Shown here: piece after piece, positions 52,328-60,987 of the stretch
Numbering within the stretch: position 1 is the first letter of the stretch
How the letters are laid out: each line of letters starts with the position of its first letter
NCBI RefSeq assembly: GCF_001881565.1
Contig: NZ_MPDJ01000004.1
Span: 62,001 to 126,000 of the forward strand
Length of the DNA: 64,000 nt
Source: Eisenbergiella tayi
GTDB taxonomy: Bacteria > Bacillota > Clostridia > Lachnospirales > Lachnospiraceae
Reading direction: 5' to 3'
Notes under the pieces: model-generated
What the model saw: only the letters and a program-made list of their open reading frames with translations
Database searches by the model: none
What the model was told of the DNA's origin: nothing
Program-made: the position numbers and the translations under genes

Positions 52328-52445
52328 TCTTTTCTGGTTCCTGCCCTTCCCCTACGTCTTTTTGCGCATCATGTACTGCATATTTCAGATAATCTTCCAC
52401 TTTTCCTGTAACTGCAAATTGTTTCCAGCTGTTTAAATCGCTCAT
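52266..52445 (-). CDS. Small protein encoded between era and recO, overlapping recO
   Basis: A 59-residue frame begins MSDLNSWKQFAVTGKVEDYL and ends in the first 62 bases of recO in another frame. The N-terminal third, with its GKVEDYLKY motif, looks conserved in style with small proteins at this position in other clostridia; the tail is polar. The ribosome site is only moderate (AGAGGA about 11 bases upstream). It was found by reading the era-recO gap directly. Function is unknown; B. subtilis has the tiny yqzL gene at the same place, but I do not claim homology. Confidence 0.5.
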   Translation of the reverse strand: MSDLNSWKQFAVTGKVEDYLKYAVHDAQKDVGEGQEPEKNAGFAHGDRTHTESGTYRGV

Positions 52446-52541
52446 CCTTCACCCAGTCCTCTTCTGTTTTCCGAGAGCTCCAGGCTCCCTATTTCGTACT
52501 AGAAAAAAGTACACTAATAGGGTTTGCTTTTTTATTTTTTT

Positions 52542-53480
52542 CTATTCCGGGTCTTTAGGATTGTAGCCAAAATTTTTCAACAGGAAATCACTGTCACGCC
52601 AGTCTTTTTTTACCTTTACCCAAAGCTGCAGATTTACCTTGCACTGAAGCATATCTTCTATTTCAGGACGGGCTTTGCTGCCGATTGTCTTTAGCATCTG
52701 GCCGCCCTTGCCGATAATTATCCCTTTATGAGAATCTTTTTCACAGATAATGGTAGCCTCAATATCTGCAATATTTTTCCTGTATTTCATACTTTCAATA
52801 GCGACTGCTATACCGTGGGGAATCTCTTCATCCAGGCTCCTTAAGGCTTTTTCCCGGATCAGTTCCGCCACGATCTGCCTCTCCGGCTGATCCGTCACGG
52901 TATCCTCATCATAAAATGGCTGTCCATAAGGAAGATACTTCAAAATACAGGAAATCAGAGTATCCGTATTGGTCCCGCAGCGGGCGGAAACCGGAACCAC
53001 CTCCGCAAAATCCAGTTCCTTCCTGTAGGTGTCAATAGCCGGGAACACATCGTCTTTTTTGACCGTATCCGTTTTATTGATAACAAGAATTACAGGGGTT
53101 TTTGTTTTTTTCAGCTGCTCAATAATATACCGTTCACCGGCACCTATATAGGTCGTTGGCTCCACCAGCCACAAAATAACATCCACATCCCGAAGCGTGC
53201 CCTCCGCAGCCTTCAGCATATAATTTCCCAGCTTGTTCTTGGCCCGGTTGATTCCCGGAGTGTCCAGAAATACGATCTGGCCTTCCTCCGATGTATATAC
53301 AGCCTGGATCCGGTTACGTGTTGTCTGCGGCTTATTGGAGGTGATGGATATTTTCTGTCCAACCAGCCGGTTCATCAGAGTGGATTTTCCCACATTTGGC
53401 CTGCCAATCAGCGTGGCAAAACCCGATTTATACTTTTCATTCAGCGGCCTTCCGGCGGCGAGCAGTTCCTCTAAATCCAT
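52542..53480 (-). CDS. era: Ribosome-associated GTPase Era
   Basis: Era is an essential GTPase that helps 30S maturation by binding the 3' end of 16S rRNA. The 312 residues show G1 GRPNVGKSTL, G2/switch SNKPQTTRNRI, G3 DTPGI, G4 NKTD and the C-terminal KH domain (CEKDSHKGIIIGKGGQMLKT). A slightly long N-terminus precedes the G domain. ATG at 53480 starts one base after the stop of the DUF4349 lipoprotein gene. recO and glyS follow. Confidence 0.95.
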   Translation of the reverse strand: MDLEELLAAGRPLNEKYKSGFATLIGRPNVGKSTLMNRLVGQKISITSNKPQTTRNRIQAVYTSEEGQIVFLDTPGINRAKNKLGNYMLKAAEGTLRDVDVILWLVEPTTYIGAGERYIIEQLKKTKTPVILVINKTDTVKKDDVFPAIDTYRKELDFAEVVPVSARCGTNTDTLISCILKYLPYGQPFYDEDTVTDQPERQIVAELIREKALRSLDEEIPHGIAVAIESMKYRKNIADIEATIICEKDSHKGIIIGKGGQMLKTIGSKARPEIEDMLQCKVNLQLWVKVKKDWRDSDFLLKNFGYNPKDPE

Positions 53481-54692
53481 TTATTGTTTCTCCTCAGCTT
53501 TTTGGGGTTCTTTATTTTCCGGTTCTTTTTCTTCCTGTTTTTTCCCTGCGTCCGGAACAGCAGGTTCAGCCGTATTCGTTTTTCCGGCGGGTTCAGCGTT
53601 TAAGGCTCCGTTGCCGGCGGGCATCCTGTCCGCACCCGGATTCTGCCCGGCTCCCTGCATGGGTCCCCGGGGCGCTCCCTGAGGTACAAATCCCGGTCCG
53701 GGACCGTAAGGGGGCCTGCCTGTCGGCTTATAGGGCACACCATATTTTTTCCGGTTTTCCTCTTCCCTCTTCCGGTTGAAACGAAGGATAATTTTTATAA
53801 TTATTACGGCAACAACAATGATAATAGCAAATACAAAGAGAACCGGCAAGGAAATTATGAAACCGATACAAAATTCTTTGAGGCCGTGTCCTACATGATA
53901 CATATTCTCGGAAAAACCAATGCGTATACGTTCCCAGGTTCCCTTTTCCTCCGGAGGAGTCAAACGGGTTACTTCATTTATGTACAGATATACGGTACTG
54001 TAATTTACCTGATTATCCATGGTACGCAGCTGGGCTTCCATGCTTTCCAGCTGATAGCGCACTTCCGTAAGGCGGCTCTCTATAGTGATGATATCTTCCA
54101 TGGTTTCCGCTTTTTCCATCAGTTCAAGCAGCCTTTTCTGTTCTTCCTCCAGCATCTTTTTATGGCTTTCCAGATCCACATACTGCAAAGTAACATCATC
54201 TATGGATTCCTGACGGGAAACAACATTGGAAATCTCATTCACCCTGGACACAAATGCCTCCAGATTCTCCGCAGGAATACGCAGCGTCAGATTGGCACTG
54301 CGGCGTCCGATACTGTTTTCATTATAGGAATTAAACTGTTCTATATACCCGTTAAGAGCCTTTACCTTATCCTGAACGGCAGCTACCAGAGTGCTGTAAT
54401 CTTCCGTTTCCACAGTCATGTCTACATTTTTGATGAGTTTTCTGCCATGTGCGGCCGAATTATCAACCTCAACCGAACCGCCTTCTCCGCCGGCGGCCTC
54501 TTCCGGGGCGGCTGCTTCCCCATCATAAGTATAATTGGAATATACGCCGCCGGAATCATAGGCAGCGGGCGCTTCCGCAACAGAAGAGTTCTCATAAGAA
54601 GCCGACTTGGAGCTGCTTCCGCAGCCCGCCAGCATCACAGCCAGCAGGCAGAAGCTGATAAATAACCCGGCAATTTTTGTCTGTTTTTTCAT
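53481..54692 (-). CDS. DUF4349 membrane lipoprotein
   Basis: The 403-residue protein has a lipobox (MLAGC, Cys near 24), a Ser/Ala/Gly-rich spacer, and the DUF4349 core: KLIKNVDMTVETEDYSTLVA, the paired coiled coil (about 170-220, SHKKMLEEEQKRLLELMEKA) and TVYLYINEV. One transmembrane helix (about 275-300, IISLPVLFVFAIIIVVAVII) is followed by a proline/glycine- and then Lys/Glu-rich cytoplasmic tail (PPYGPGPGFVPQGAPRGPMQ). DUF4349 function is unknown. ATG at 54692 follows AGGAGG. The stop codon abuts the era start codon. Confidence 0.82.
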   Translation of the reverse strand: MKKQTKIAGLFISFCLLAVMLAGCGSSSKSASYENSSVAEAPAAYDSGGVYSNYTYDGEAAAPEEAAGGEGGSVEVDNSAAHGRKLIKNVDMTVETEDYSTLVAAVQDKVKALNGYIEQFNSYNENSIGRRSANLTLRIPAENLEAFVSRVNEISNVVSRQESIDDVTLQYVDLESHKKMLEEEQKRLLELMEKAETMEDIITIESRLTEVRYQLESMEAQLRTMDNQVNYSTVYLYINEVTRLTPPEEKGTWERIRIGFSENMYHVGHGLKEFCIGFIISLPVLFVFAIIIVVAVIIIKIILRFNRKREEENRKKYGVPYKPTGRPPYGPGPGFVPQGAPRGPMQGAGQNPGADRMPAGNGALNAEPAGKTNTAEPAVPDAGKKQEEKEPENKEPQKAEEKQ

Positions 54693-54750
54693 AATACCTC
54701 CTGCCCGCTGAGGCGGGCTGTCTGTGCGTTTGGGCTGCAGCTTTTTCCTG

Positions 54751-57669
54751 TTAATACAGGTTCTCCAGCACGTCAAACATTTCTTTATCTTCCTTCAGCC
54801 TGTTGTCATTTCCCACAACACACAGGCAGTCATCCTCCATGAATGCCCTGATAACAGCAGCAAGGGAACGGATCGTATTTACATCTGCCCCCAGAAGCTC
54901 ATCTCTTTCCCTCTGATAATCCTCATAGGTCTGGTTGGTAAGATAAGAACTCATGCCCCGAAGGCCTTTGGCTGCCGGATTCAATGGCGTATCCAGTTCG
55001 CTGACAGCACCGATAATATACTGGGTCATGGTTCTTTCATCTCCATCAAAGGCTTCTATAAAATCAGCCGCCTTTTCATAGGCCTCCACCGTGCTCTTCA
55101 GATTCGGATCTCTGTAGGAAACGAAATAGCTGTCCCCGCTTTTCCCGAATGCACACATGCAGCCATAGGCTCCGCCCTTTACTCTTATCTCCTGCCACAG
55201 ATATTCATAGCTCATCATAACCTTTAATACCTTCAGAGCGCCGGTATAGGCCAGTCCCTTGTTTATAAAATTACCGGCCCGGCATACATACTGTACCTGG
55301 GATGCGGAAAGAAAGCCTTCATTCCTCTTTACCGGTTCAATTACGAAAGGTTTGGTCTCCACCGGTTCCTTATAAAGAGCTTCCTTCACCTGTCCGGCCA
55401 GCGCAATGAATTCCTCATAGTGATCCTCTGTGCCCACATAATCCAGCATCAGATTCTCCGGACGGAAAATGCAGCGTACCAAAGCCTCCAGCTTATGCTG
55501 CAAATCTTCCCTGCGGCTGTCGAAATTCTTTTCCAGATCTGCCACAAGACGATAAAAAGGCATCCCGTTTACCTGCTCCTGGATAGCCGCAGGCCTTGAG
55601 AAATAAGACATAGCACGGCTTGCCGCCACGGAATGGCCGGAGGAAATCAGATTGGACTGCAGTCTTGACTTTAACTCCGCCAGAATTTCATAAAGCCGTT
55701 TGCCGTCATCAAATTTGGATTTCAGCATAATTTCCTCTACGAGCTGTACTGTCCTGGGAAGATTGTCCTCCAGAGTCTTTGCCTTCATTTCGAAGGTAAC
55801 AAGACAATCCGACAGATTACGGGCATTGGTAAAGAAATTGGTAACCGACGTGATTCCTCCGGTTTCCATATTTATTTCATGGAACAATTCTCCGTAGGTG
55901 AAGTTTTCCGTATCCACATAACCAAGAACTGATTTCAAAATACCGATATACGGGAAAAGCTCCTCCGGAACCTGCTTCACATCAAACAGAAAACGGAAAT
56001 AACTGATATGGTTCGTGAAAATATCATGATACATAACCGTAGTATCTCCGGTTTTCCGGATTTCGTTTACAAGAGGCTCTGCCTCCTTACGGATATCCTC
56101 TCTCTTCAGAAGAGGTATCGTTGCCAGGGCTTCTTTGGAATCCGGCGTTTCCTGATATTCCAGCAAGGCATGGGTTTCCTCCACAACCTCCTGTATCTGT
56201 TCGCTGCCGAAGCTTTCTTTCAGTGCTGCAAGCTTCTCTGTCAATATCCTGTCCCGTTCCTCGGCAAGGCCTTTCCGGGGCGCCAGGGTAAGAATACCTT
56301 TGTGCGTATTTTCAAGCATACATTCCCGGATAAGTTCTTCAAAATAAGAAGTTTCCGCTTTTTCCCGAAGCTTTTTATAGGTTTCCCCTGCCTCAATATG
56401 GATAAAAGGCTTTGCGTCATCATATAGCCAGCTGTCCAGAACCTGGAGTCCATACATGAGCCCTGCCGGATAAGAACCGAAATCCGCTTCCCTGTACCGG
56501 AATTCATAGAAATTCAATCCTGCGCGCAGCGCTTTTTTATCAATTCCCTTCTGGGAAAGTCTCCGCAAATTCTCTTCTATACATTCTACAAATTCAGCCT
56601 TCCGATCCAGATTGGCATTCTTCGCCACTATGGTAAAATAGGACTGCCGGATGCCGCTTTCATAATAGCTGTAAATATCCTTTCCGATCCCCTTATCCAG
56701 AAGAGCCTGCTTTAAAGGCGCTCCCGGCGCGCTGCAAAGAGCATAATCCAAAATCTGGAAAGCGATATACCTTTCCCGATCCAGACTGTCTCCCACTACT
56801 ATATTATAAGTAAGATAGGTATTGTCCTCCTCCGGCTCGCTTTCCGTGATGGGATAAAACTTACCAGCCTCCGCACAGGCCTCAAACGGAGCCTGTACTC
56901 CGATTTCCGAATCCACTGTAATTCTGTCAAAATGAGACAGATACGCCTCATCCAGATATTCCAGCTTTTCCGCCATATCCATATTTCCGTACAGATAAAT
57001 ATAACTGTTGGAGGGATGATAATATTTTCTGTGGAAATCCAGGAACTGCTCATAGGTCAGATCCGGAATAGCCTCCGGATCCCCGCCGGATTCATTGGAA
57101 TAGGACGTATCAGGAAAAAGAATATTCGTTATTTCCCTTTCCAGCACATCATCCGGTGAAGAAAAAGCACCCTTCATTTCATTATATACCACACCATTGA
57201 TGCTCAGCTCATCTTCAGGGCTTTCCATCTCATAATGCCAGCCCTCCTGCTCAAAAATCTTAGGTTCCTTATAAATATTAGGATAAAACACCGCATCCAG
57301 ATACACATGCATCAAATTCTGGAAATCCTTATCATTACAGCTGGCGACAGGATATACAGTCTTATCCGGATAAGTCATGGCATTCAGAAAAGTATTCAGG
57401 CTCCCCTTTGCCAATTCAATAAAAGGATCCTTTACCGGAAAATCCCGGCTCCCTTCCAGTACGGAATGCTCCAGAATATGGGCAACCCCCGTACTATCCT
57501 CCGGCGGCGTACGAAAACCGATATAAAAAACCTTATTTTCATCATCATTGGAAAGCAACGCTATCCTGGCTCCGCTCTTTTTGTGCTCCAGAAGATAACT
57601 CATAGAGTTCAAATCTTCTATTTTCTTTTTTTCAACGAGTCTGTAGCTTGTCATTTCTTCAATTTTCAT
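54751..57669 (-). CDS. M16C family zinc peptidase (presequence-protease-like)
   Basis: This is a large cytosolic metallopeptidase of 972 residues, built from two M16 halves. The inverted zinc motif HILEH lies in GVAHILEHSVLEGS (about 64-77), followed by the downstream Glu in YNEMKGAFSSPDDVL; the second half is the inactive partner (GYVDTENFTYGELFHEINME). It resembles the Cym1/PreP group and the clostridial insulinase-family proteins. Substrates are probably short unfolded peptides. ATG at 57669 follows AGGAGA at ten bases. It precedes the DUF4349 gene by 58 bases. Confidence 0.88.
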   Translation of the reverse strand: MKIEEMTSYRLVEKKKIEDLNSMSYLLEHKKSGARIALLSNDDENKVFYIGFRTPPEDSTGVAHILEHSVLEGSRDFPVKDPFIELAKGSLNTFLNAMTYPDKTVYPVASCNDKDFQNLMHVYLDAVFYPNIYKEPKIFEQEGWHYEMESPEDELSINGVVYNEMKGAFSSPDDVLEREITNILFPDTSYSNESGGDPEAIPDLTYEQFLDFHRKYYHPSNSYIYLYGNMDMAEKLEYLDEAYLSHFDRITVDSEIGVQAPFEACAEAGKFYPITESEPEEDNTYLTYNIVVGDSLDRERYIAFQILDYALCSAPGAPLKQALLDKGIGKDIYSYYESGIRQSYFTIVAKNANLDRKAEFVECIEENLRRLSQKGIDKKALRAGLNFYEFRYREADFGSYPAGLMYGLQVLDSWLYDDAKPFIHIEAGETYKKLREKAETSYFEELIRECMLENTHKGILTLAPRKGLAEERDRILTEKLAALKESFGSEQIQEVVEETHALLEYQETPDSKEALATIPLLKREDIRKEAEPLVNEIRKTGDTTVMYHDIFTNHISYFRFLFDVKQVPEELFPYIGILKSVLGYVDTENFTYGELFHEINMETGGITSVTNFFTNARNLSDCLVTFEMKAKTLEDNLPRTVQLVEEIMLKSKFDDGKRLYEILAELKSRLQSNLISSGHSVAASRAMSYFSRPAAIQEQVNGMPFYRLVADLEKNFDSRREDLQHKLEALVRCIFRPENLMLDYVGTEDHYEEFIALAGQVKEALYKEPVETKPFVIEPVKRNEGFLSASQVQYVCRAGNFINKGLAYTGALKVLKVMMSYEYLWQEIRVKGGAYGCMCAFGKSGDSYFVSYRDPNLKSTVEAYEKAADFIEAFDGDERTMTQYIIGAVSELDTPLNPAAKGLRGMSSYLTNQTYEDYQRERDELLGADVNTIRSLAAVIRAFMEDDCLCVVGNDNRLKEDKEMFDVLENLY

Positions 57670-57820
57670 GTAACCATATCTCCTGTCTCTATTTACCCAT
57701 TCCGGCTCCCGGCACATAACCTTCCCTGGCAGAATCCGGTAATATTTTATAAGTATATCACTTTTCCGATGTTTTATAAAGATTATTCGCCAAGACTCTT
57801 CTATCCCGCTGAAACCGTGA

Positions 57821-58327
57821 TTATTCAGCCAGACTTCTCTGCATCACAACCGCAATATAATCCCCCTTATCAACCTCAGCCCCGGTCTTCGCAAATCCGT
57901 TCTTCTTCCAGAATGCTTCACTCTGCGGATTTCCCTTTGCATAGGCCAAACGTACAAACCGATACCCCTGATTCCTGATAAAATGAAAACTTTCATTCAC
58001 AATCTCAGTGCCTGTCCCTTTTCCCTGCTCAGCCCGGGACATCATAAAAAAGCCAATATACGCAGTATGACTATCCGGATAATTAAACACCACGTCCATT
58101 ACCGCGGCTAACCGGTTTTCCCTAAAAAATCCAACATAAAACTTATCCTCAAAGGTTTTCCCCGGAGGCAAAGCTGTCATATCATCAAGAACACTTTCCC
58201 TGGTCACAAACGGAGGACAAAATTCATAATACATCGGATTTCCTGCACATAACTCATATATAATATCCGCATCTTCCTCTGTCAATTCCCGCACCGCATA
58301 CTTCCCGGACAATTCACCAATATTCAT
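57821..58327 (-). CDS. GNAT family N-acetyltransferase
   Basis: The 168-residue protein has the GNAT fold: KYAVRELTEEDADIIYELC, AAVMDVVFNYPDSHTAYIG, the acetyl-CoA P-loop-like MMSRAEQGKGTGTEIVNE (about 100-117) and the final RLAYAKGNPQSEAFWKKNGF. The acceptor cannot be predicted. The start at 58327 follows GGGGAAGG. It lies between the M16 gene and the bioY terminator and appears to be transcribed alone. Confidence 0.85.
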   Translation of the reverse strand: MNIGELSGKYAVRELTEEDADIIYELCAGNPMYYEFCPPFVTRESVLDDMTALPPGKTFEDKFYVGFFRENRLAAVMDVVFNYPDSHTAYIGFFMMSRAEQGKGTGTEIVNESFHFIRNQGYRFVRLAYAKGNPQSEAFWKKNGFAKTGAEVDKGDYIAVVMQRSLAE

Positions 58328-58493
58328 CCACCTTCCCCTTTCAAAGCCTCAAACTCCCGCCCCGTTCCACCCATTTATAATATCGATATCCTACCATACA
58401 TCCCCGAATAAATCCACCCCGCCCTTTCCTCCGCATTTCCCTCCTCCTCTTATCCAACCACCCCTTGTATCCAGAAACCAGACAAAAACAAAA

Positions 58494-58543
58494 CAAAAAA
58501 GAATGAAAAAACACGAATACCAAAACTCCGCATTTTTTCATTC
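58494..58543 (-). terminator. Terminator of bioY
   Basis: A perfect 11-bp inverted repeat GAATGAAAAAA/TTTTTTCATTC (58501-58511 with 58533-58543) is followed on the minus strand by TTTTTTGTTTTG. A short frame at 58341-58547 lies across it and is probably spurious. Confidence 0.75.
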
Positions 58544-58573
58544 CCAATCATCTTATCTATCCACATCACCCGA

Positions 58574-59149
58574 TTACAGCTTCTCCAGCGTCTCCTTCTT
58601 AGGCGCCCCCTGAAGAATATCCGCACGGAACAGCTGCTTTCTTATCTGAAGCCCCAGCACAAAAGCAAAAGCCACCGAAACCACATCCTTAATCAAAAAA
58701 GGGACCGAAACAAGCAAAGCCGATTCTGCAAACCCCATCTTCATCAGCACCATAAACTGAAAAATACCCAACAGATGACAAACCGCCAATCCAACAATAC
58801 CAAGCCCCCAGCCAACAACCTTATTCTTTATCTGACACCCCAATCCGCACAAAAGCGCCAAAAACAGGAACCCCCAAATAAATCCTCCCGATTTACCAAA
58901 CAAAATCCCCAAGCCGCCTGCGAACCCCGAAAAAACCGGCACTCCCACAGCCCCCAGCAAAATATACACTCCCGCAGCCGCCATCCCCAGCTTCGCTCCC
59001 AAAACCACACCCGTCAAAGCAATAGCAAAAGTCTGCAAAGTAACCGGCACCCCCGAAGGCATAGGCAAAGCAACCTGAGCAAGCACCGCTATCACCGCAG
59101 CAAACATTCCCGTAATCACAATAGACCTCGTAGAAACTCTCTTCTCCAT
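58574..59149 (-). CDS. bioY: Biotin transporter BioY
   Basis: BioY is the S component that binds biotin and works alone or with ECF proteins at the membrane. The 191 residues show six hydrophobic segments and the family pattern PMPSGVPVTLQTFAIALTG (about 29-47) plus FGKSGGFIWGFLF. ATG at 59149 follows AGAGG. No biotin-synthesis genes are nearby, so this organism probably imports biotin. Its promoter carries an inverted repeat resembling a BirA operator, so it should be repressed when biotin is plentiful. Confidence 0.93.
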   Translation of the reverse strand: MEKRVSTRSIVITGMFAAVIAVLAQVALPMPSGVPVTLQTFAIALTGVVLGAKLGMAAAGVYILLGAVGVPVFSGFAGGLGILFGKSGGFIWGFLFLALLCGLGCQIKNKVVGWGLGIVGLAVCHLLGIFQFMVLMKMGFAESALLVSVPFLIKDVVSVAFAFVLGLQIRKQLFRADILQGAPKKETLEKL

Positions 59150-59243
59150 AACAACCTCTCCCTCTCCAGGGATTTCCTCCCTAATCTGAATTTAAAATTA
59201 TAATCATAAAGGAAATCAAAAAAGACCCCCTCTCTACATTGGA

Positions 59244-59296
59244 AGTCTATCACGCGCCTTTTCAATTGTCAACTATTTATTTTTTTAGGTTAACAT
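59244..59296 (-). promoter_or_regulatory. bioY promoter with BirA-like operator
   Basis: On the minus strand TTGACA (59267-59272), a 17-base spacer and TAGACT (59244-59249) form a promoter. TTGTCAACT (59266-59274) and GGTTAACAT (59288-59296) on the plus strand form an inverted pair resembling the BirA consensus TTGTTAACC-N-GGTTAACAA. The spacer is 13 rather than the usual 14-16. It overlaps the -35 box, consistent with repression. Confidence 0.6.
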
Positions 59297-59310
59297 TTAT
59301 CATAACCCTA

Positions 59311-59705
59311 GCTGCCCCCGCGCCAGGTGTCCCTCACTTCCTTCCCATTTCGGATTCCTCTGCCAGGGGATTTTGCCTCCGGCTGTTTTTGGTTCCCGGT
59401 CCGCCTGCGTATCATCTGTGTTGACGGCTGCATCTCAAAAAAAGGGAGCTGTTTCTTACTGTTTTAAACACATGCTCCACTGCCCGCCCTTAGCGGCGCT
59501 ATCTGACGACCAAAGGGATGAGTTTAAGCCGCGTTGGCAGAGGAACATGGGTTAAAAACAGTAAGAAACAGCCCCTTTTTTTGTCTGCAGCCGTCAACAC
59601 AGATGATACGCAGGCGGACCGGGAACCAAAAACAGCCGGAGGCAAAATCCCCTGGCAGAGGAATCCGAAATGGGAAGGAAACGGGACATCTGGCGCGGGG
59701 GCAGC
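59311..59705. repeat. Giant inverted repeat 2 (about 170-bp arms, 95 bp perfect)
   Basis: The arms 59311-59484 and 59536-59705 are inverted copies. Within them 59338-59432 and 59586-59680 are identical over 95 bp; the rest differs by a few bases and small indels. The central 51 bases contain a small TAGC/GCTA pairing. Short reading frames on both strands are mirror images produced by the repeat. It lies 38 bases upstream of the bioY promoter and just after the stop of the gene at 59715. Such identity suggests recent duplication, gene conversion, or strong selection on pairing. Confidence 0.92.
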
Positions 59706-59714
59706 GCAGCACCT

Positions 59715-60128
59715 TCACACAACAACTGCGCCCAGACCGAGCTTACTGATATGTACCTCCTCCACAATAATCGTATCCTTCTTTTCATGCAGTTCCTTAC
59801 TGCCGACAATCTCCTCCACAGAGTACTCCCGGTTCACATACCCGGATTTTTTCCGTTTTTTACCGTCTGCCGTTTCCCACACACTCATTTTAAAACGTGC
59901 CTTCATCTTCTTATAGGCCTTAAAGGAAGCGCTGTCCTTCTCCATATAAAAGACATGATTCTCCGGAGTGGTATCCGGCGCAACCTCCGTCAGCATGACA
60001 CGTATAATAATTTCCTTCAGCTTATGAGGAACATTCTCATCTTCCATGAGCTCCTCATAGGTGCTTCTGGCCCCCAGATAAATATTTGTCAAATCCTGAA
60101 TGATATATTTGAAATCCTGATCCGCCAT
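59715..60128 (-). CDS. Conserved protein of unknown function
   Basis: The 137-residue soluble protein is mixed alpha/beta with a basic middle (FKAYKKMKARFKMSVWETAD, then GKKRKKSGYVNREYSVEEI). The N-terminus (MADQDFKYIIQDLTNIYLGA) is helical. I do not recognise a family. AGAGGG precedes ATG 60128. It follows the sigma-like gene with 51 bases between and could be cotranscribed with it and the rhomboid-like gene upstream. Its 3' end touches the giant inverted repeat, which may act as its terminator. Confidence 0.65.
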   Translation of the reverse strand: MADQDFKYIIQDLTNIYLGARSTYEELMEDENVPHKLKEIIIRVMLTEVAPDTTPENHVFYMEKDSASFKAYKKMKARFKMSVWETADGKKRKKSGYVNREYSVEEIVGSKELHEKKDTIIVEEVHISKLGLGAVVV

Positions 60129-60179
60129 TTTTCCCTCTGTTCTTTTCTATCACTTTTTTAAAAGTTCCAAATTCGCTTC

Positions 60180-60923
60180 TTACGCATTTGAGGTATTGAT
60201 ATCTTCTATATTATCTCCGGAAAACTGTACGGCTTCCATGATTTCCATCAATGTCATACCGGTTTCATCCGCCAGCTCCTGCATTGTCACCTTGCGTCCC
60301 AGGCTTTCCGCCAGTTCTTTTGCCTGTTCAGCTACCTGGTTCACTTTTTCGGCCATTTTATTGCCGGTTTCCTTTTCCTGGACATTGAGGGCTATATAAC
60401 TCTCCATCGCTTCCATAATCATGCTTCCGAGCATGCCCTGGGCATCTGCAATATCTCCTGCCGTTTCCAGCATTTCCACCGCCATGGCAAGAGCTACATT
60501 CCCTTCTCCGATTAAATCCTCCAGAAGGGCCCCCTGTCCGGCATACAGCTTGGATATATCCACTACCTGAGGCAGATAGATTTCAATTAATTTCTGTTTG
60601 GCATCATAATCGCCCGCCATAGCGGAGAGCGTTATCGCTTCTCTTTCTCCCGCCGAGAGCTCCTCCAGCAATTCCAGGCTTTCCAGATAGGTATCCAGAT
60701 AATTGATCTCCTCAGCAGACAGATAATCCTCCGGCTGCAGAGGCTCCCCGATGCCGATCTTCTGCTCTTTCAGATATTCAAATACCATTTCCAGTTGTTT
60801 TTCATCAAAGCCAAGAGGGAGAAAGGCTTCCTTCACCTGCTCCCTGCCTACACAGTTTCCCTGATTTTTAGCCAGGCGCTTGATTTCCTCCAGTGTATTT
60901 GCAAATTGCTGCTCCTGATTCAT
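60180..60923 (-). CDS. Sigma-70-like protein lacking regions 2.4 and 4
   Basis: A 247-residue relative of the primary sigma factor. The start matches region 1.1 (LEEIKRLAKNQGNCVGREQV). Residues about 108-155 match the core-binding part of region 2 (LIEIYLPQVVDISKLYAGQG, LLEDLIGEGNVALAMAVEML). Residues about 194-240 match region 3 (NQVAEQAKELAESLGRKVTM, LADETGMTLMEIMEAVQFSG). The -10 recognition helix is replaced by other sequence and region 4 is absent because the protein ends after region 3. It could bind core RNA polymerase without promoter selectivity or act as a competitor, but neither is shown. Confidence 0.7.
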   Translation of the reverse strand: MNQEQQFANTLEEIKRLAKNQGNCVGREQVKEAFLPLGFDEKQLEMVFEYLKEQKIGIGEPLQPEDYLSAEEINYLDTYLESLELLEELSAGEREAITLSAMAGDYDAKQKLIEIYLPQVVDISKLYAGQGALLEDLIGEGNVALAMAVEMLETAGDIADAQGMLGSMIMEAMESYIALNVQEKETGNKMAEKVNQVAEQAKELAESLGRKVTMQELADETGMTLMEIMEAVQFSGDNIEDINTSNA

Positions 60924-60987
60924 TCCTTCTTCCTTCCTGTCCGGGTATATTTATATTAAACTTTTCCTATTAGAAACCTTACCAGTC

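Noticed and set aside
58341..58547. Possible 68-residue membrane protein on the minus strand
   Set aside because: It covers the bioY terminator, is rich in Arg, Gly and Phe, and has no credible ribosome site.
59239..59809. Several short frames around 59.2-59.8 kb sharing the ending LVPGPPAYHLC
   Set aside because: The same peptide appears on both strands because the DNA is an inverted repeat; no start signals fit.
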